This document shows, in pieces, positions 39,319-49,274 of a stretch of DNA of 64,000 bases. Source of the DNA: Serratia grimesii NBRC 13537 (lineage in GTDB: Bacteria; Pseudomonadota; Gammaproteobacteria; Enterobacterales; Enterobacteriaceae); contig NZ_BCTT01000005.1 in the NCBI RefSeq assembly GCF_001590905.1, forward strand, positions 186,001-250,000, in the 5' to 3' direction. Position 1 is the first letter of the stretch. Each line of letters starts with the position of its first letter. The notes under the pieces are model-generated. The model made no database searches, was not told the DNA's origin, and saw only the letters and a list, made by a program, of their open reading frames with translations. A program made the translations under genes and the position numbers.

Positions 39319-39347
39319 CAGGCGGCTCAGGTAATCTGGGCCGCCTG
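39319..39347 (+). terminator. Hairpin after ybbP
   Basis: A 12-base arm CAGGCGGCTCAG pairs with CTGGGCCGCCTG (one wobble) 14 bases after the ybbP stop. No T tract follows, so it is either a weak terminator or an RNA-stabilising structure. Confidence 0.55.
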
Positions 39348-39452
39348 AACCAAATATTGTTCCTTTCACCTTGTCACTCCCATGTATTGATAACTCCCCA
39401 TATTTAATTTGCGCGCTTAGCCTATTGGCTCTCACCTTTGGCAGAGTATGCT

Positions 39453-39468
39453 GTGAAATCGATTACAT
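39453..39468. promoter_or_regulatory. Putative distal GalR/GalS operator
   Basis: GTGAAATCGATTACAT fits the 16-base GalR/GalS consensus GTGNAANCGNTTNCAC at nearly every position. It lies 273 bases before the galP start and 175 bases from a second site. Confidence 0.7.
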
Positions 39469-39627
39469 TTATAGTTAGGGTTACTAAAATGAATACCGCG
39501 CGTTATGGTAAAAAGATGTTACCAGCCTCGTTATGATAAAAGGATTAGTATGACTATTATTCATTAAAATCAATTATAAAAAGTCATTTTATGGTCTGGT
39601 TGGTTTTTGTGTGTTAAAAATAAAATA

Positions 39628-39643
39628 ATGTAATCGTTTCCAC
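39628..39643. promoter_or_regulatory. Putative proximal GalR/GalS operator
   Basis: ATGTAATCGTTTCCAC matches the consensus with the conserved central CG and the AA/TT and CAC positions. It lies four bases upstream of the CRP site, so repressor and CRP could interact directly. Confidence 0.7.
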
Positions 39644-39646
39644 TAA

Positions 39647-39662
39647 TGTGATCGCACTCACT
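39647..39662. promoter_or_regulatory. CRP-cAMP site of galP (class II position)
   Basis: TGTGA-N6-TCACT is almost the full CRP palindrome. Its centre (39654.5) is 41.5 bases upstream of a start expected at about 39696 from the -10 hexamer TATCAT (39684-39689), the exact class II geometry. Confidence 0.82.
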
Positions 39663-39683
39663 TCTCTCGGATGAATTGCCTCC

Positions 39684-39689
39684 TATCAT
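39684..39689 (+). promoter_or_regulatory. galP -10 element
   Basis: TATCAT, spaced correctly from the CRP site. The untranslated leader would be about 30 bases and includes a CGGAGG ribosome binding site just before the galP ATG. Confidence 0.6.
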
Positions 39690-39725
39690 AACGACAACTT
39701 AAGAACGTTATCGATCGGAGGCTGT

Positions 39726-41132
39726 ATGAGTACTACCGTCAAGGTTGCGGCGGCGGAAAAAAGCCAAAACAATGCAGGTATGACTTTTTTCGTCTGTTTT
39801 TTGGCTGCGCTGGCTGGGCTTCTGTTTGGTCTGGATATCGGCGTTATTGCGGGTGCTCTGCCATTTATTACGGATTCGTTCCATATCACGAGTTCTCAGC
39901 AGGAGTGGGTGGTTAGCTCCATGATGTTTGGCGCCGCGGTCGGCGCTGTTGGCAGCGGTTGGATGAACTTTCGCATCGGGCGTAAATACAGCCTGATGAT
40001 TGGTGCAGTTCTGTTTGTACTTGGCTCGTTGTGCTCTGCGGCGGCGCCAAACGTGGAAATACTGCTGATCTCCCGCGTTCTTCTTGGGTTGGCGGTAGGT
40101 GTCGCATCCTACACTGCACCCATTTATCTGTCTGAAATCGCGCCGGAAAAAATTCGCGGCAGTATGATTTCTATGTATCAATTGATGATCACCATTGGGA
40201 TCCTGGCCGCTTACCTGTCGGATACCGCGTTCAGTTATACCGGTGCCTGGCGCTGGATGCTGGGGGTGATCACTATTCCTGCCGTATTGCTGCTGATTGG
40301 GGTGTTTTTCCTGCCGGATAGCCCACGCTGGTTGGCTTCACGTAATCGTCATGAGCAAGCGCGTCAGGTTTTGGAAAAACTGCGTGACAGTAGTGCTCAG
40401 GCACAGAACGAACTGAACGAAATTCGTGAGAGCCTTAAGCTGAAGCAAAGTGGTTGGACGCTGTTTAAGGACAATAAGAATTTCCGACGTGCCGTTTTCC
40501 TCGGCGTGCTGCTACAGGTGATGCAACAGTTCACCGGGATGAACGTCATCATGTATTACGCGCCGAAGATTTTTGGTCTGGCGGGCTTTGCCAGTACTGC
40601 GCAGCAGATGTGGGGCACGGTTATTGTTGGGTTGGTTAACGTATTAGCCACCTTTATCGCCATTGGTTTGGTTGATCGCTGGGGGCGCAAACCGACGCTG
40701 ACGCTGGGCTTTATCGTCATGGCTGTCGGCATGGGGGCGCTGGGGACGATGATGAATGTGGGGATGAATTCGCCGACAGAACAATACTTCGCCATTATTA
40801 TGCTGTTGATGTTTATTGTCGGGTTCGCCATGAGTGCCGGCCCACTGATTTGGGTACTGTGTTCAGAGATCCAACCGTTGAAGGGCCGCGATTTTGGTAT
40901 CACCTGTTCCACAGCAACCAACTGGATTGCCAACATGATCGTAGGGGCGACGTTCCTGACCATGCTGAATTCACTGGGCAGTGCTCACACCTTCTGGGTT
41001 TATGCGGCACTCAATGTCGTGTTTATTTTCATCACGCTGGCGCTGATCCCGGAAACGAAGAATATCTCTCTGGAGCATATTGAGCGCAACCTGATGGCTG
41101 GCAAACCGTTACGTAAAATTGGCTCACGTTAA
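39726..41132 (+). CDS. galP: Galactose:H+ symporter GalP
   Basis: Sugar-proton symporter of the inner membrane. The 468 residues compare with 464 in E. coli, with high identity in [20 protein letters not shown], the MFS motif RIGRK, PESPR-like [23 protein letters not shown] and [10 protein letters not shown], and the terminal [16 protein letters not shown]. Twelve membrane helices are expected. galE follows 60 bases later on the same strand. Regulation is probably by GalR/GalS and CRP through the sites upstream. Confidence 0.96.
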   Translation: MSTTVKVAAAEKSQNNAGMTFFVCFLAALAGLLFGLDIGVIAGALPFITDSFHITSSQQEWVVSSMMFGAAVGAVGSGWMNFRIGRKYSLMIGAVLFVLGSLCSAAAPNVEILLISRVLLGLAVGVASYTAPIYLSEIAPEKIRGSMISMYQLMITIGILAAYLSDTAFSYTGAWRWMLGVITIPAVLLLIGVFFLPDSPRWLASRNRHEQARQVLEKLRDSSAQAQNELNEIRESLKLKQSGWTLFKDNKNFRRAVFLGVLLQVMQQFTGMNVIMYYAPKIFGLAGFASTAQQMWGTVIVGLVNVLATFIAIGLVDRWGRKPTLTLGFIVMAVGMGALGTMMNVGMNSPTEQYFAIIMLLMFIVGFAMSAGPLIWVLCSEIQPLKGRDFGITCSTATNWIANMIVGATFLTMLNSLGSAHTFWVYAALNVVFIFITLALIPETKNISLEHIERNLMAGKPLRKIGSR

Positions 41133-41192
41133 GTCATACATGCGACCCGCCATGTGGCGGGTTTTGCGCCAGACACTGATTAAGGGAAAATT

Positions 41193-42209
41193 ATGACGAT
41201 TCTGGTTACCGGCGGCGCCGGGTACATTGGTTCACACACCGTACTGAGCTTGTTGGAACGTGGTGAAGATGTGGTGGTGTTGGACAATTTGATCAACGCA
41301 TCTGAAGAGTCTTTACGCCGCGTGGAACAGCTGACAGGTAAAGCCGCAGTGTTCTATCAGGGAGATGTGCAGGATGCCGGTTGCCTGAAGCGCATCTTTG
41401 AGGAAAACAACGTTATTTCGGTGATCCACTTTGCCGGCCTGAAGGCGGTGGGGGAGTCCACCCAAAAGCCCCTGGAATATTATCAAAACAACGTGGCAGG
41501 CACGCTGGTGTTACTGGAAGCGATGCGGCAAGCGGGTGTCCATCAGTTTATCTTCAGCTCCTCCGCCACAGTATACGGTGAGCACGCCCCGGTCCCTTAC
41601 CGGGAAGATATGCCGATCGGCGGCACCACCAGTCCTTACGGTACGTCCAAGTGGATGGTAGAGCATATCCTGCAGGATTTTGCCAAGGCCGAACCGGCAT
41701 TCTCTATCATTGCACTCCGCTACTTTAACCCGGTGGGCGCGCATGAGTCCGGTTTGATTGGCGAAGACCCTAGCGGCATCCCTAATAACCTGCTGCCTTA
41801 CATTGCCCAGGTGGCCATTGGTCAACGGGAAACGTTGAGTGTGTTTGGCGGCGACTATCCCACTAAAGATGGTACGGGCGTGCGTGACTACATTCATGTG
41901 ATGGATGTGGCGCAGGGCCACTTGGCAGCGATGGATTACTTACCGCAGATAGCTGGTTTCAAAGCCTATAATCTGGGTTCCGGGGTAGGTTATTCGGTGC
42001 TGGAAATGGTGAAGGCGTTTGAAAAAGCCTCGGGCGTTACCATTCCTTATCAGATTTTACCGCGTCGTGCGGGCGACTTACCTGCCTTCTGGGCCGATGC
42101 GGGGTTAGCGAAAAAAGAACTGGGTTGGCAAGTTCAGCGCGGGTTGGATGTGATGATGCGTGATACCTGGAATTGGCAAAGCAAAAATCCGCAGGGCTAT
42201 CGCCGCTAG
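41193..42209 (+). CDS. galE: UDP-glucose 4-epimerase
   Basis: Interconverts UDP-galactose and UDP-glucose for galactose use and surface polysaccharides. The 338 residues equal the E. coli length. The NAD-binding GGAGYIGSH lies at 7-15, the catalytic Ser in FSSSATVYG near 124, and the Tyr/Lys pair in PYGTSK near 149-153. It follows galP rather than heading galTK, so this is a galP-galE transcription unit. galT and galK are not in the window. Confidence 0.96.
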   Translation: MTILVTGGAGYIGSHTVLSLLERGEDVVVLDNLINASEESLRRVEQLTGKAAVFYQGDVQDAGCLKRIFEENNVISVIHFAGLKAVGESTQKPLEYYQNNVAGTLVLLEAMRQAGVHQFIFSSSATVYGEHAPVPYREDMPIGGTTSPYGTSKWMVEHILQDFAKAEPAFSIIALRYFNPVGAHESGLIGEDPSGIPNNLLPYIAQVAIGQRETLSVFGGDYPTKDGTGVRDYIHVMDVAQGHLAAMDYLPQIAGFKAYNLGSGVGYSVLEMVKAFEKASGVTIPYQILPRRAGDLPAFWADAGLAKKELGWQVQRGLDVMMRDTWNWQSKNPQGYRR

Positions 42210-42227
42210 CTTTTCATCGGCAATAAA

Positions 42228-42258
42228 AAAGGGTTCAGCTCTATGAGTTGAACCCTTT
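42228..42258 (-). terminator. Terminator on the minus strand (purEK operon end)
   Basis: AAAGGGTTCA pairs with TGAACCCTTT around a ten-base loop. Read on the minus strand it is followed by six T residues (the complement of AATAAAAAA), so it best terminates transcription coming from purK. It lies beyond a second, related hairpin. Confidence 0.7.
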
Positions 42259-42388
42259 GAGTTTGATGAAAATGTTGTCTTTGAACCCGAGATATTCGGG
42301 CCTGGCGCACCGAGGGGCGCTCCGGCGGGCAAGCCGCTACGACCCCTTCGGTACGCTCTCCCTAATAACGGGCTTTGCCAGCAATCTG
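42259..42388. repeat. GC-rich spacer between two related terminators
   Basis: A 130-base segment with its own palindromes (for example CCCGAGATATTCGGG at about 42287-42301) and a GCGCTCCGGCGGGCAAGC core. It is flanked by the near-identical direct repeats TGAGTTGAACCCTTTG (42244-42259 and 42407-42422). It looks like a small mobile or repetitive insert, but no protein or known element is recognisable. Confidence 0.4.
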
Positions 42389-42427
42389 AAAGGGTTAAGT
42401 TTACTGTGAGTTGAACCCTTTGTTTTT
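42389..42427 (+). terminator. Terminator on the plus strand (galP-galE end)
   Basis: AAAGGGTT (42389-42396) pairs with AACCCTTT (42414-42421), followed by GTTTTT. It fits a + strand terminator for galE, although it lies 180 bases past the galE stop and after the first hairpin. Confidence 0.7.
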
Positions 42428-42442
42428 GGCACGGATAAACGT

Positions 42443-43510
42443 TTAAGCCAGTTTTTGCTGCGCCCAGGCCAGACCGCTTTGGTATTCGGTCGGCAGCAGC
42501 GGTGCCAGTGCCTGCAAGGTCTGCTGCAATACAGCAGCGTCAGGGTCGTTCAGATTTAGGTGCCCGACCTTACGACCTTCACGCACCTCTTTTTCGTACC
42601 AGTGCAGATGCACCAACGGCAGTGCTAACCATTGCTGATTTACCGCGGTACCGATCAGGTTGACCATCACTGATGGCGTGCTCACAACGGGTTTCGGTAG
42701 CGGCAGAGCGAGAATGGCACGTAAATGCAGTTCGAACTGGCTGATGGACGCGCCGTTCTGCGTCCAATGGCCGCTGTTGTGTACCCGGGGTGCCAGCTCA
42801 TTAATCAACAGGCGATCGCCAACGATAAAGCATTCCATTGCCATCACACCGACGTAGTTCAGCTCATCAAGAATGGCTGTCAGCATCTGTTCGGCTTGTT
42901 GCTGCAAGGCCGGGTTAGGCTGCGGTAAGGCGACGCTGGTGCGCAGAATACCCTCTTCATGCAGGTTATGGGTCAGCGGATAGAACACCGACTTGCCATC
43001 GTGCCCACGCGCCCCAACCAATGACACCTCGCCGGAAAAGTTAATCCCTTGTTCGACGATACATTCACCGTAGGCGTCTGCCGGTAACTCGGCTTCCTGG
43101 CCTGGGCGTAAGCGCCATTGGCCACGGCCGTCGTATCCGCCAACACGGCGTTTGACGATTGCCAGTTCGCCTAAGGTAGCAAACACCTGTGGCCATTCGT
43201 CGGCGTCAGCCAGCAGTTGCCACGGCGCTGTGTCCAGGCCCAGTTGATCGAGCAACTGTTTCTGCGTCAGGCGGTCCGCCAGGCGTGGGAAAATATCACG
43301 GTTGACGAAGCTGTTATGGGTTGCCAGTTCGCGCGTCAGTGCCGTTTCCGGCCAGCGCTCGATCTCAGCCGTGATCACGCTGTTCTGATAAGGCACGGCT
43401 TCCGGCTCGGCGTCGATGCCAACCGGATACACGGCGATACCCAGCGGTTCGCCTGCTTGACGCAGCATGCGCCCCAACTGACCATTGCCTAGTACGCAAA
43501 CCGGCTTCAT
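42443..43510 (-). CDS. purK: N5-carboxyaminoimidazole ribonucleotide synthase PurK
   Basis: ATP-grasp enzyme converting AIR, bicarbonate and ATP to N5-CAIR in purine synthesis. The 355 residues match E. coli Pur[21 protein letters not shown] at the N-terminus, [16 protein letters not shown] near 120, and the terminal metal/ATP block [17 protein letters not shown] near 240. It overlaps purE by four bases (ATGA), so translation is coupled. Confidence 0.97.
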   Translation of the reverse strand: MKPVCVLGNGQLGRMLRQAGEPLGIAVYPVGIDAEPEAVPYQNSVITAEIERWPETALTRELATHNSFVNRDIFPRLADRLTQKQLLDQLGLDTAPWQLLADADEWPQVFATLGELAIVKRRVGGYDGRGQWRLRPGQEAELPADAYGECIVEQGINFSGEVSLVGARGHDGKSVFYPLTHNLHEEGILRTSVALPQPNPALQQQAEQMLTAILDELNYVGVMAMECFIVGDRLLINELAPRVHNSGHWTQNGASISQFELHLRAILALPLPKPVVSTPSVMVNLIGTAVNQQWLALPLVHLHWYEKEVREGRKVGHLNLNDPDAAVLQQTLQALAPLLPTEYQSGLAWAQQKLA

Positions 43511-44031
43511 GCTTCCTCCCGCGGATCCGGATTGTTCAGTACGTCGTCGGTCTGCGCTTGACGCCAGTCTGCCAGACGCTGTGCCAGCAGGGTGTCGTGT
43601 AACGCCAAAATTTGTGCTGCCAGCAGGGCGGCATTGGCGGCACCGGCTTTGCCGATTGCCAGCGTGCCAACGGGAATGCCACGTGGCATTTGTACGATGG
43701 AGTACAGGCTATCTACACCACTCAGTGCGGCACTTTGGACCGGCACACCCAGCACCGGAACCAGTGTTTTCGCGGCCAGCATGCCCGGCAGATGCGCAGC
43801 ACCGCCTGCACCGGCGATGATCACGTCAAAGCCATTAGCACTTGCCTGTTCGGCGAAGCTGAACAGCTTATCTGGCGTACGATGAGCGGAAACGACTTCG
43901 ACATGGAACGGGACATCGAGCGAGGTCAGGACTTCGGCCGCAAACTGCATGGTAGCCCAGTCACTTTTCGATCCCATTACAATTGCGATTTTAACCCCAG
44001 CGTGGGTGGCTGAAGCGGCGTTGGCTCCCAT
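43507..44031 (-). CDS. purE: N5-CAIR mutase PurE
   Basis: Converts N5-CAIR to CAIR. From the ATG at 44031 it has 174 residues (169 in E. coli) with [28 protein letters not shown] and [18 protein letters not shown] ten bases upstream supports this start rather than a GTG-led extension reaching 44112. It heads the purE-purK operon, preceded by a PurR box. Confidence 0.97.
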   Translation of the reverse strand: MGANAASATHAGVKIAIVMGSKSDWATMQFAAEVLTSLDVPFHVEVVSAHRTPDKLFSFAEQASANGFDVIIAGAGGAAHLPGMLAAKTLVPVLGVPVQSAALSGVDSLYSIVQMPRGIPVGTLAIGKAGAANAALLAAQILALHDTLLAQRLADWRQAQTDDVLNNPDPREEA

Positions 44032-44124
44032 GGGTGTAAGGCTCCTGTAATTGTACAAACGACGGCCGGTTGCCTGCGGCGGGAGGCCGAATGAGGGCGT
44101 AGAGCATACCATGAGCGCACGGCA

Positions 44125-44140
44125 AGGAAAACGGTTGCGT
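44125..44140 (-). promoter_or_regulatory. PurR operator of purEK
   Basis: Read on the minus strand the site is ACGCAACCGTTTTCCT, which fits the PurR consensus ACGCAAACGTTTGCGT and, from memory, is identical to the E. coli purE operator. It lies 94 bases before the purE start. Confidence 0.88.
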
Positions 44141-44196
44141 CGACGGTTTTCACCGTCAAAAGCGCGAATTTTTTACTCGCGCAATATGTCAGGAAC

Positions 44197-44919
44197 TTAG
44201 AAGGGGAATTGGATCAATTCGACAGCGTCAGCGCTGACTTTGATCATTGAGCCTTCAACGTGCCAGGCACCCAGTACTGCGCGGTGGCCTTTACCGTTGC
44301 TCAACGTTAGTTCATGCACGGCTGGACGGTGTGTGTGGCCGTGGATCATCCAGTGAACGTTGTGACGCACCATCGCCTGCTCAACCGCTTGAGGGTTGAC
44401 GTCCATAATGGATTCAGACTTGTATTGGTTGCTCTGCTGGCTACGAGCACGCATTTTGGCTGCGATCTTAAGTCGCCAACGCAGCGGCATTGCCAGAAAC
44501 AGCTTTTGGATCAGCGGATTGTGCACTTTACGGCGGAACTGCTGATAGGCCTGATCGTCGGTACACAGCGTGTCGCCATGCAGGATCAGGATTTTTCGAC
44601 CATACAGGTCCAGCACCTTCTCTTCCGGCAGCAGTTGCATACCACTGGCGCGGGCAAAGCGTTTGCCAACCAGAAAATCACGATTACCGTGGATAAAATA
44701 GCAGGGCACACCAGCCTGTTGCAGCGTCTTCAACGCAGTGGCGATCTCACCGTGCAGCGGCTCGGGATCGTCATCACCGATCCAGGCTTCGAACAGGTCG
44801 CCAAGAATGTACAGGGCGTCGGCGTGGATGGCATCTTGCTGCAAAAAACGCAGAAAACCGGCAGTGATTGCCGGTTCCTGTGCGCTTAAATGCAGATCTG
44901 CGATGAACAGCGTGTTCAT
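44197..44919 (-). CDS. lpxH: UDP-2,3-diacylglucosamine diphosphatase LpxH
   Basis: Mn2+-dependent hydrolase of lipid A synthesis that makes lipid X from UDP-2,3-diacylglucosamine; peripheral on the inner membrane. The 240 residues equal the E. coli length. Calcineurin-type metal motifs are intact: ADLHLS (7-12), [11 protein letters not shown] near 40, [11 protein letters not shown] near 79, HGDTLCTDD near 114 and HGHTHRP near 195. It lies ten bases after ppiB on the same strand. Confidence 0.97.
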   Translation of the reverse strand: MNTLFIADLHLSAQEPAITAGFLRFLQQDAIHADALYILGDLFEAWIGDDDPEPLHGEIATALKTLQQAGVPCYFIHGNRDFLVGKRFARASGMQLLPEEKVLDLYGRKILILHGDTLCTDDQAYQQFRRKVHNPLIQKLFLAMPLRWRLKIAAKMRARSQQSNQYKSESIMDVNPQAVEQAMVRHNVHWMIHGHTHRPAVHELTLSNGKGHRAVLGAWHVEGSMIKVSADAVELIQFPF

Positions 44920-44929
44920 GCAGCCGCGA

Positions 44930-45424
44930 TTACTCGCTGACGGTAACGCTAGTGATGATCACGTCTTCTACCGGTACGTCCTGGTGCATGCCGCTGCGGC
45001 CAGTTTTCACGGCTTTGATCTTGTTGACCACGTCCATGCCTTCAACCACTTCAGCAAATACACAGTAGCCCCAGCCTTGCGCGTTTTCGCCGCGGAAGTT
45101 CAGGAAGTCGTTGTCAGCTACGTTGATGAAGAACTGTGCGGTCGCGGAGTGTGGATCGTTGGTACGCGCCATTGCCAGGGTACCGATGGTGTTTTTCAGA
45201 CCGTTGTTGGCTTCGTTCTTGATGGTAGCCTTGGTGTCTTTCTGGTTCATGCCAGGCTCGAAACCGCCGCCCTGAACCATAAAGCCATTGATAACACGGT
45301 GGAAAATGGTGTTATCGTAGAAACCTTCACGGCAGTAGTTCAGGAAGTTTTCAACGGTAACCGGCGCTTTGTCAGCAAAGGTGTTGATAACGATGTCGCC
45401 GTGATTAGTGTGGAAAGTAACCAT
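44930..45424 (-). CDS. ppiB: Cytoplasmic peptidyl-prolyl isomerase B
   Basis: Cyclophilin-type proline isomerase. The 164 residues equal the E. coli length. The active-site blocks are [48 protein letters not shown] and [16 protein letters not shown]. It is divergent from cysS and is followed directly by lpxH. Confidence 0.97.
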   Translation of the reverse strand: MVTFHTNHGDIVINTFADKAPVTVENFLNYCREGFYDNTIFHRVINGFMVQGGGFEPGMNQKDTKATIKNEANNGLKNTIGTLAMARTNDPHSATAQFFINVADNDFLNFRGENAQGWGYCVFAEVVEGMDVVNKIKAVKTGRSGMHQDVPVEDVIITSVTVSE

Positions 45425-45726
45425 AGTTTTAGTCCTAACAAGATGAAGTGAGATGTCACGTAAAGCGAGTGAACAATCAGACCGCCGTTATAACATATCT
45501 CCTTTAATGAGTCAGCAGCGGCTAAACCGCGCACAGTCTGTGGTAAAAGTGATTTTGTTATATTATAACGTTAGTGGCGATCGCTGATTTATCACTGTTT
45601 TCCACCATTGAGCTCAGCAAAGCGCGGCCTTAACCTTGCATTAGCTCAGGCTTCGGGTTTCAATACACTGCTGGGTGAATCGCCTAATTACCATTTTTGT
45701 TATCACGCACACCACGGAATGTCCCG
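45425..45726. other. Divergent promoter region between ppiB and cysS
   Basis: A 302-base gap with no open frame of note. An AT-rich stretch (TTATATTATAACG, about 45558-45570) contains several -10-like hexamers usable in either direction. I see no operator or structured RNA I can name. Confidence 0.4.
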
Positions 45727-47112
45727 ATGCTAAAGATTTTTAATACCCTGAGTCGTCAAAAAGAGGAATTTAAACCCATTCATGCCGGTAAAGTTGGCAT
45801 GTACGTGTGCGGGGTAACCATCTATGACCTGTGTCATATCGGCCATGGGCGTACCTTTGTTGCTTTCGACGTTGTGGCGCGTTATTTGCGTTATCTCGGC
45901 TATTCGCTGAACTACGTGCGTAACGTCACCGACGTTGATGATAAAATTATCCGCCGCGCGACAGAGAATGGCGAAAGCTGTGATCAACTGACCACGCGCA
46001 TGCTGGCGGAGATGCACGCCGACTTTGATTCCTTGTTGATCGAGCGTCCGGACATCGAGCCACGAGCTACACAGCATATTGCTGAGATTATTGAGATCAC
46101 ACAGCGTCTGATCGACCGTGATCACGCATACGTAGCCAGTAATGGCGACGTGATGTTCTCTATTGACAGCGATCCGCAATACGGCCTGTTGTCACGCCAG
46201 GATCTGGATCAGCTACAGGCCGGTGCACGCGTAGAAATCGACGACGTGAAGCGCAACCCGATGGATTTCGTGCTGTGGAAGATGTCCAAGCCGGGCGAAC
46301 CGAGCTGGGAATCTCCGTGGGGTGCAGGGCGTCCGGGCTGGCACATTGAATGTTCTGCCATGAACGGCAAGCAGTTGGGCACCCATTTTGATATCCACGG
46401 TGGTGGTTCTGATCTGATGTTCCCGCACCACGAGAACGAGATTGCTCAGTCAAGCTGTGCGCATGACGGCCCGTACGTGAACTACTGGATGCACTCCGGT
46501 ATGGTGATGATCGACAAAGAGAAAATGTCCAAGTCATTGGATAATTTCTTCACCATCCGCGACGTGTTGGGTTACTACGACGCTGAAACCGTGCGTTACT
46601 TCCTGATGTCCGGCCACTATCGCAGCCAACTGAACTACAGCGAAGAGAACCTGAAACAGGCGCGTACTGCACTGGAACGTTTGTACACCGCGCTGCGCGG
46701 TACCGATGCCAACGCTCAACCGGCCGGCGGTGAAGTCTTTGAAACCCGTTTCCGCGAAGCCATGGACGACGATTTCAATACGCCGGAAGCCTACTCAGCC
46801 CTGTTTGATTTGGCGCGTGAGGTTAACCGTCTGAAGGCTGAAGACCTGAATGCAGCAAATGGGTTGGCAGCGGAATTACGCAAGCTGGCGAAGGTGCTGG
46901 GCCTGTTGCAGCAAGAACCTGAATTGTTCCTGCAGAGTGGCGCACAAGCTGACGATGCTGAAGTGACAGAGATCGAAGCCTTGATCAAACAGCGTAACGA
47001 CGCCCGTAAAGCCAAAGATTGGGCGCTGGCGGACGCTGCGCGTGATCGCTTGAACGAGATGAACATTGTGCTGGAAGATGGCCCGCAGGGGACCACCTGG
47101 CGCCGTAAGTAA
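45727..47112 (+). CDS. cysS: Cysteinyl-tRNA synthetase
   Basis: Charges tRNA-Cys. From the ATG at 45727 it has 461 residues, the E. coli length. The zinc ligand CGVT near 28, the HIGH motif (HIGHGRTF), WHIECSAM near 205, HHENEIAQS near 234 and the KMSKS loop ([10 protein letters not shown]) are intact. An in-frame ATG at 45697 would add ten unrelated residues. A palindromic repeat follows. Confidence 0.97.
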   Translation: MLKIFNTLSRQKEEFKPIHAGKVGMYVCGVTIYDLCHIGHGRTFVAFDVVARYLRYLGYSLNYVRNVTDVDDKIIRRATENGESCDQLTTRMLAEMHADFDSLLIERPDIEPRATQHIAEIIEITQRLIDRDHAYVASNGDVMFSIDSDPQYGLLSRQDLDQLQAGARVEIDDVKRNPMDFVLWKMSKPGEPSWESPWGAGRPGWHIECSAMNGKQLGTHFDIHGGGSDLMFPHHENEIAQSSCAHDGPYVNYWMHSGMVMIDKEKMSKSLDNFFTIRDVLGYYDAETVRYFLMSGHYRSQLNYSEENLKQARTALERLYTALRGTDANAQPAGGEVFETRFREAMDDDFNTPEAYSALFDLAREVNRLKAEDLNAANGLAAELRKLAKVLGLLQQEPELFLQSGAQADDAEVTEIEALIKQRNDARKAKDWALADAARDRLNEMNIVLEDGPQGTTWRRK

Positions 47113-47118
47113 TCCACA

Positions 47119-47243
47119 TACCCTCATACTTGAAGCTGCATCTGTGTGAGCTGCGAGTATCCACCCCAGTCACTTACTTGAGTAAGCTCCTGGGGATGAA
47201 TGCTCTGGCTGCCGTGATGCAATTCCAATTATTTCGGGTATAG
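47119..47243. repeat. Palindromic intergenic repeat, copy 2
   Basis: A 125-base element just after cysS. The central hairpin at 47164-47195 is CCCCAG..CTTAC..GTAAG..CTGGGG. The left arm contains CATACTTGAAGCTGCATC and the right arm ends ATTATTTCGGGTATA. It has the same architecture as the repeat at 33747-33843, with compensatory substitutions in the stem. Confidence 0.8.
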
Positions 47244-47258
47244 ACCACCGACAAACAA

Positions 47259-47292
47259 AAAAGGCGCTGAATTAACATTCAGCGCCTTTTTC
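47259..47292. terminator. Bidirectional terminator between cysS and ybcJ
   Basis: AAAGGCGCTGAA (47261-47272) pairs with TTCAGCGCCTTT (47279-47290), flanked by A and T runs, so it works in both directions. Confidence 0.92.
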
Positions 47293-47305
47293 TATGGAGC
47301 ACGGT

Positions 47306-47518
47306 TTACGGCTTAACAACAACCTTGCCGCCGTTAAACTCCACGACCTGATCGGCAACGATTTTGCAGCGCTTACGCGTTTCAACTTTACCGTTCACTT
47401 TCACCTGCCCATCGGCGATGACTTCTTTGGCGGCACCGCCACTTTCACACCAGCCCTGGAACTTGAGCAGGTCGCACAGTTCGACGTGCGGGTGATTATC
47501 CAGATTAAAAGTTTCCAT
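47306..47518 (-). CDS. ybcJ: S4-like RNA-binding protein YbcJ
   Basis: Small predicted RNA-binding protein with an S4-type fold; 70 residues (70 in E. coli). LCDLLKFQGWCESGGAAKEVIADGQVKVNG is the S4 core, followed by RKRCKIVADQVVEFNG. It lies ten bases downstream of folD on the same strand, as in E. coli. Confidence 0.95.
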   Translation of the reverse strand: METFNLDNHPHVELCDLLKFQGWCESGGAAKEVIADGQVKVNGKVETRKRCKIVADQVVEFNGGKVVVKP

Positions 47519-47528
47519 ACTGCCTTAC

Positions 47529-48395
47529 TTATTTAGGTTGAACGTCGTGATAAACCTCGCAGGCCTGCAAGGTATTTTGGATCAGTGTAGCAACGGTCAT
47601 TGGGCCAACGCCACCCGGAACCGGAGTAATATAGGCCGCGCGTTCGCTGGCGGCATCGAATTCTACGTCGCCGACCACTTTACCACTTTCCAGACGGTTA
47701 ATGCCGACATCAACGACGATAGCACCCGGTTTAATCCAGTCGCCTGGAATAAAGCCTGGTTTCCCGACCGCAACTATCAGCAGATCGGCATTTTCAACGT
47801 GGTGGCGCAGATTTTTGGTAAAGCGGTGGGTCACCGTCGTCGTGCAACCAGCCAACAACAACTCCATGCTCATTGGGCGACCAACAATGTTGGATGCGCC
47901 AACGACCACGGCATTCAGACCGTAGGTATCGATGTTATAGCGTTCTAGCAAAGTGACGATACCGCGTGGTGTACATGGACGCAGCTTAGGCGAACGCTGG
48001 CACAGGCGACCGACGTTGTACGGATGGAAACCGTCGACGTCTTTGTCCGGATGTATGCGTTCCAGCACTTTGACGTTATCGATGCCAGCGGGCAGCGGCA
48101 ACTGCACTAAAATGCCGTCGATCTCGCCGTCAGCATTCAGCCGATCGATCAGCGCCAGCAATTCGGCCTCACTGGTGGTGGCAGGAAGATCGTAGGAGCG
48201 GGAGATAAAGCCCACTTCATCACAGGCACGACGCTTGCTGGCGACGTAAATTTGTGAGGCTGGGTTTTCGCCAACCAGCACTACCGCCAGGCCCGGAGCA
48301 CGTTTACCTGCGGCCAGACGTTGTTTAACTTGCTCAGCCACTTCGTTTCTAACCTGCTGCGCAATCGTTTTACCATCAATAATCTTTGCTGACAT
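47529..48395 (-). CDS. folD: Methylenetetrahydrofolate dehydrogenase/cyclohydrolase FolD
   Basis: Bifunctional one-carbon enzyme (5,10-methylene-THF to 10-formyl-THF). The 288 residues equal the E. coli length. The substrate-site block [14 protein letters not shown] contains the catalytic Lys, followed by [12 protein letters not shown] near 100, the NADP-binding [17 protein letters not shown] near 165 and a terminal [14 protein letters not shown]. It starts the folD-ybcJ operon. Confidence 0.97.
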   Translation of the reverse strand: MSAKIIDGKTIAQQVRNEVAEQVKQRLAAGKRAPGLAVVLVGENPASQIYVASKRRACDEVGFISRSYDLPATTSEAELLALIDRLNADGEIDGILVQLPLPAGIDNVKVLERIHPDKDVDGFHPYNVGRLCQRSPKLRPCTPRGIVTLLERYNIDTYGLNAVVVGASNIVGRPMSMELLLAGCTTTVTHRFTKNLRHHVENADLLIVAVGKPGFIPGDWIKPGAIVVDVGINRLESGKVVGDVEFDAASERAAYITPVPGGVGPMTVATLIQNTLQACEVYHDVQPK

Positions 48396-48626
48396 CAGTG
48401 AGGAAATCCATCAATTAAGAAAAGCGGGGAATGGGGCTATTTTGTCAGAAGCGGAGCGCGCTGTCAGGCGTTGAATCGTGATCGACTGCGTTTGTCGGGT
48501 GTGATTTACGCTTTTTTTATACCAACAGAATGATCCTCTACGCCTTTTTTACTGCTCACTGCGTAGGCTGTTGCTATTCACACTGCGGTATTCGCGTCAG
48601 CCGTAGGCGCAAACGGAGCAACAATC

Positions 48627-48836
48627 ATGATGATCATTACCCGGCTACACCCATTGCATCACCAGATTGATAACCCCGCTGATCTGCCCAAGCATGTGGG
48701 GGAAACGGTGTTTGATTCGTCGATGCATCCCGCTGATGTGGCACAGCTGATTGCGTTGCACCAACTCGGTACACATAAAGCATTACCTTCCTGGAAAGCA
48801 CGGCTGAGTGCGCTGTGCCGGAAGCTGTATGTATGA
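48627..48836 (+). CDS. Hypothetical 69-residue protein
   Basis: A short open frame with a good ribosome binding site (GGAG eight to nine bases before ATGATG at 48627/48630). It overlaps the next frame by ATGA, the pattern of a real two-gene unit. The product is His-rich near the start (LHPLHHQID) and ends with a basic tail (WKARLSALCRKLYV). I recognise no family. It is oriented away from folD. Confidence 0.45.
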   Translation: MMIITRLHPLHHQIDNPADLPKHVGETVFDSSMHPADVAQLIALHQLGTHKALPSWKARLSALCRKLYV

Positions 48837-49129
48837 GAAACACCGGGGGGATTGGCCTTATGCTGCTGGCATGGATACCAATAGGCCAGGCTTCGTTAAA
48901 TGCCGCGCCAGTCAGCACCGTCTTAAATCAGCAGTTAGTCGCAGCTTGCAACCTGTTGACCACAGAGCATGCTGATTGGGGAAATATCAATGCGATGGTA
49001 CGCTCGGCGCGCATTTGCCTGCAACGCCCTGCCGGGCAGCAGCAATCGGAGCGTATTCCTGAACCGAGCGATTCTGGGCTGGCTCAACGTAGCGGCAACC
49101 TGCCGTTGAGCGTAAACCAAGGTAAATGA
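48833..49129 (+). CDS. Hypothetical 98-residue protein with a possible signal peptide
   Basis: Starts within the stop of the preceding small frame (ATGA at 48833). The first 24 residues (MRNTGG, then a hydrophobic stretch ending QASLNA) look like a signal peptide. The remainder is polar with two cysteines and no recognised domain. A GGAAG lies ten bases upstream. The two frames sit between folD and argU, where I know no standard core gene. Confidence 0.4.
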   Translation: MRNTGGIGLMLLAWIPIGQASLNAAPVSTVLNQQLVAACNLLTTEHADWGNINAMVRSARICLQRPAGQQQSERIPEPSDSGLAQRSGNLPLSVNQGK

Positions 49130-49274
49130 TGGCGTTAAGTGAATTCGCGGTAACCGCAATGGCTGAAAATTCGCCATAAAGTACGGCTGCCGCCGTAACG
49201 TCATGAAAAGGCATTGACTCAGTAACCCCTGACCGTATAATCGCACTCCGCAACTCCGGTTGCCGCATCCCAAT

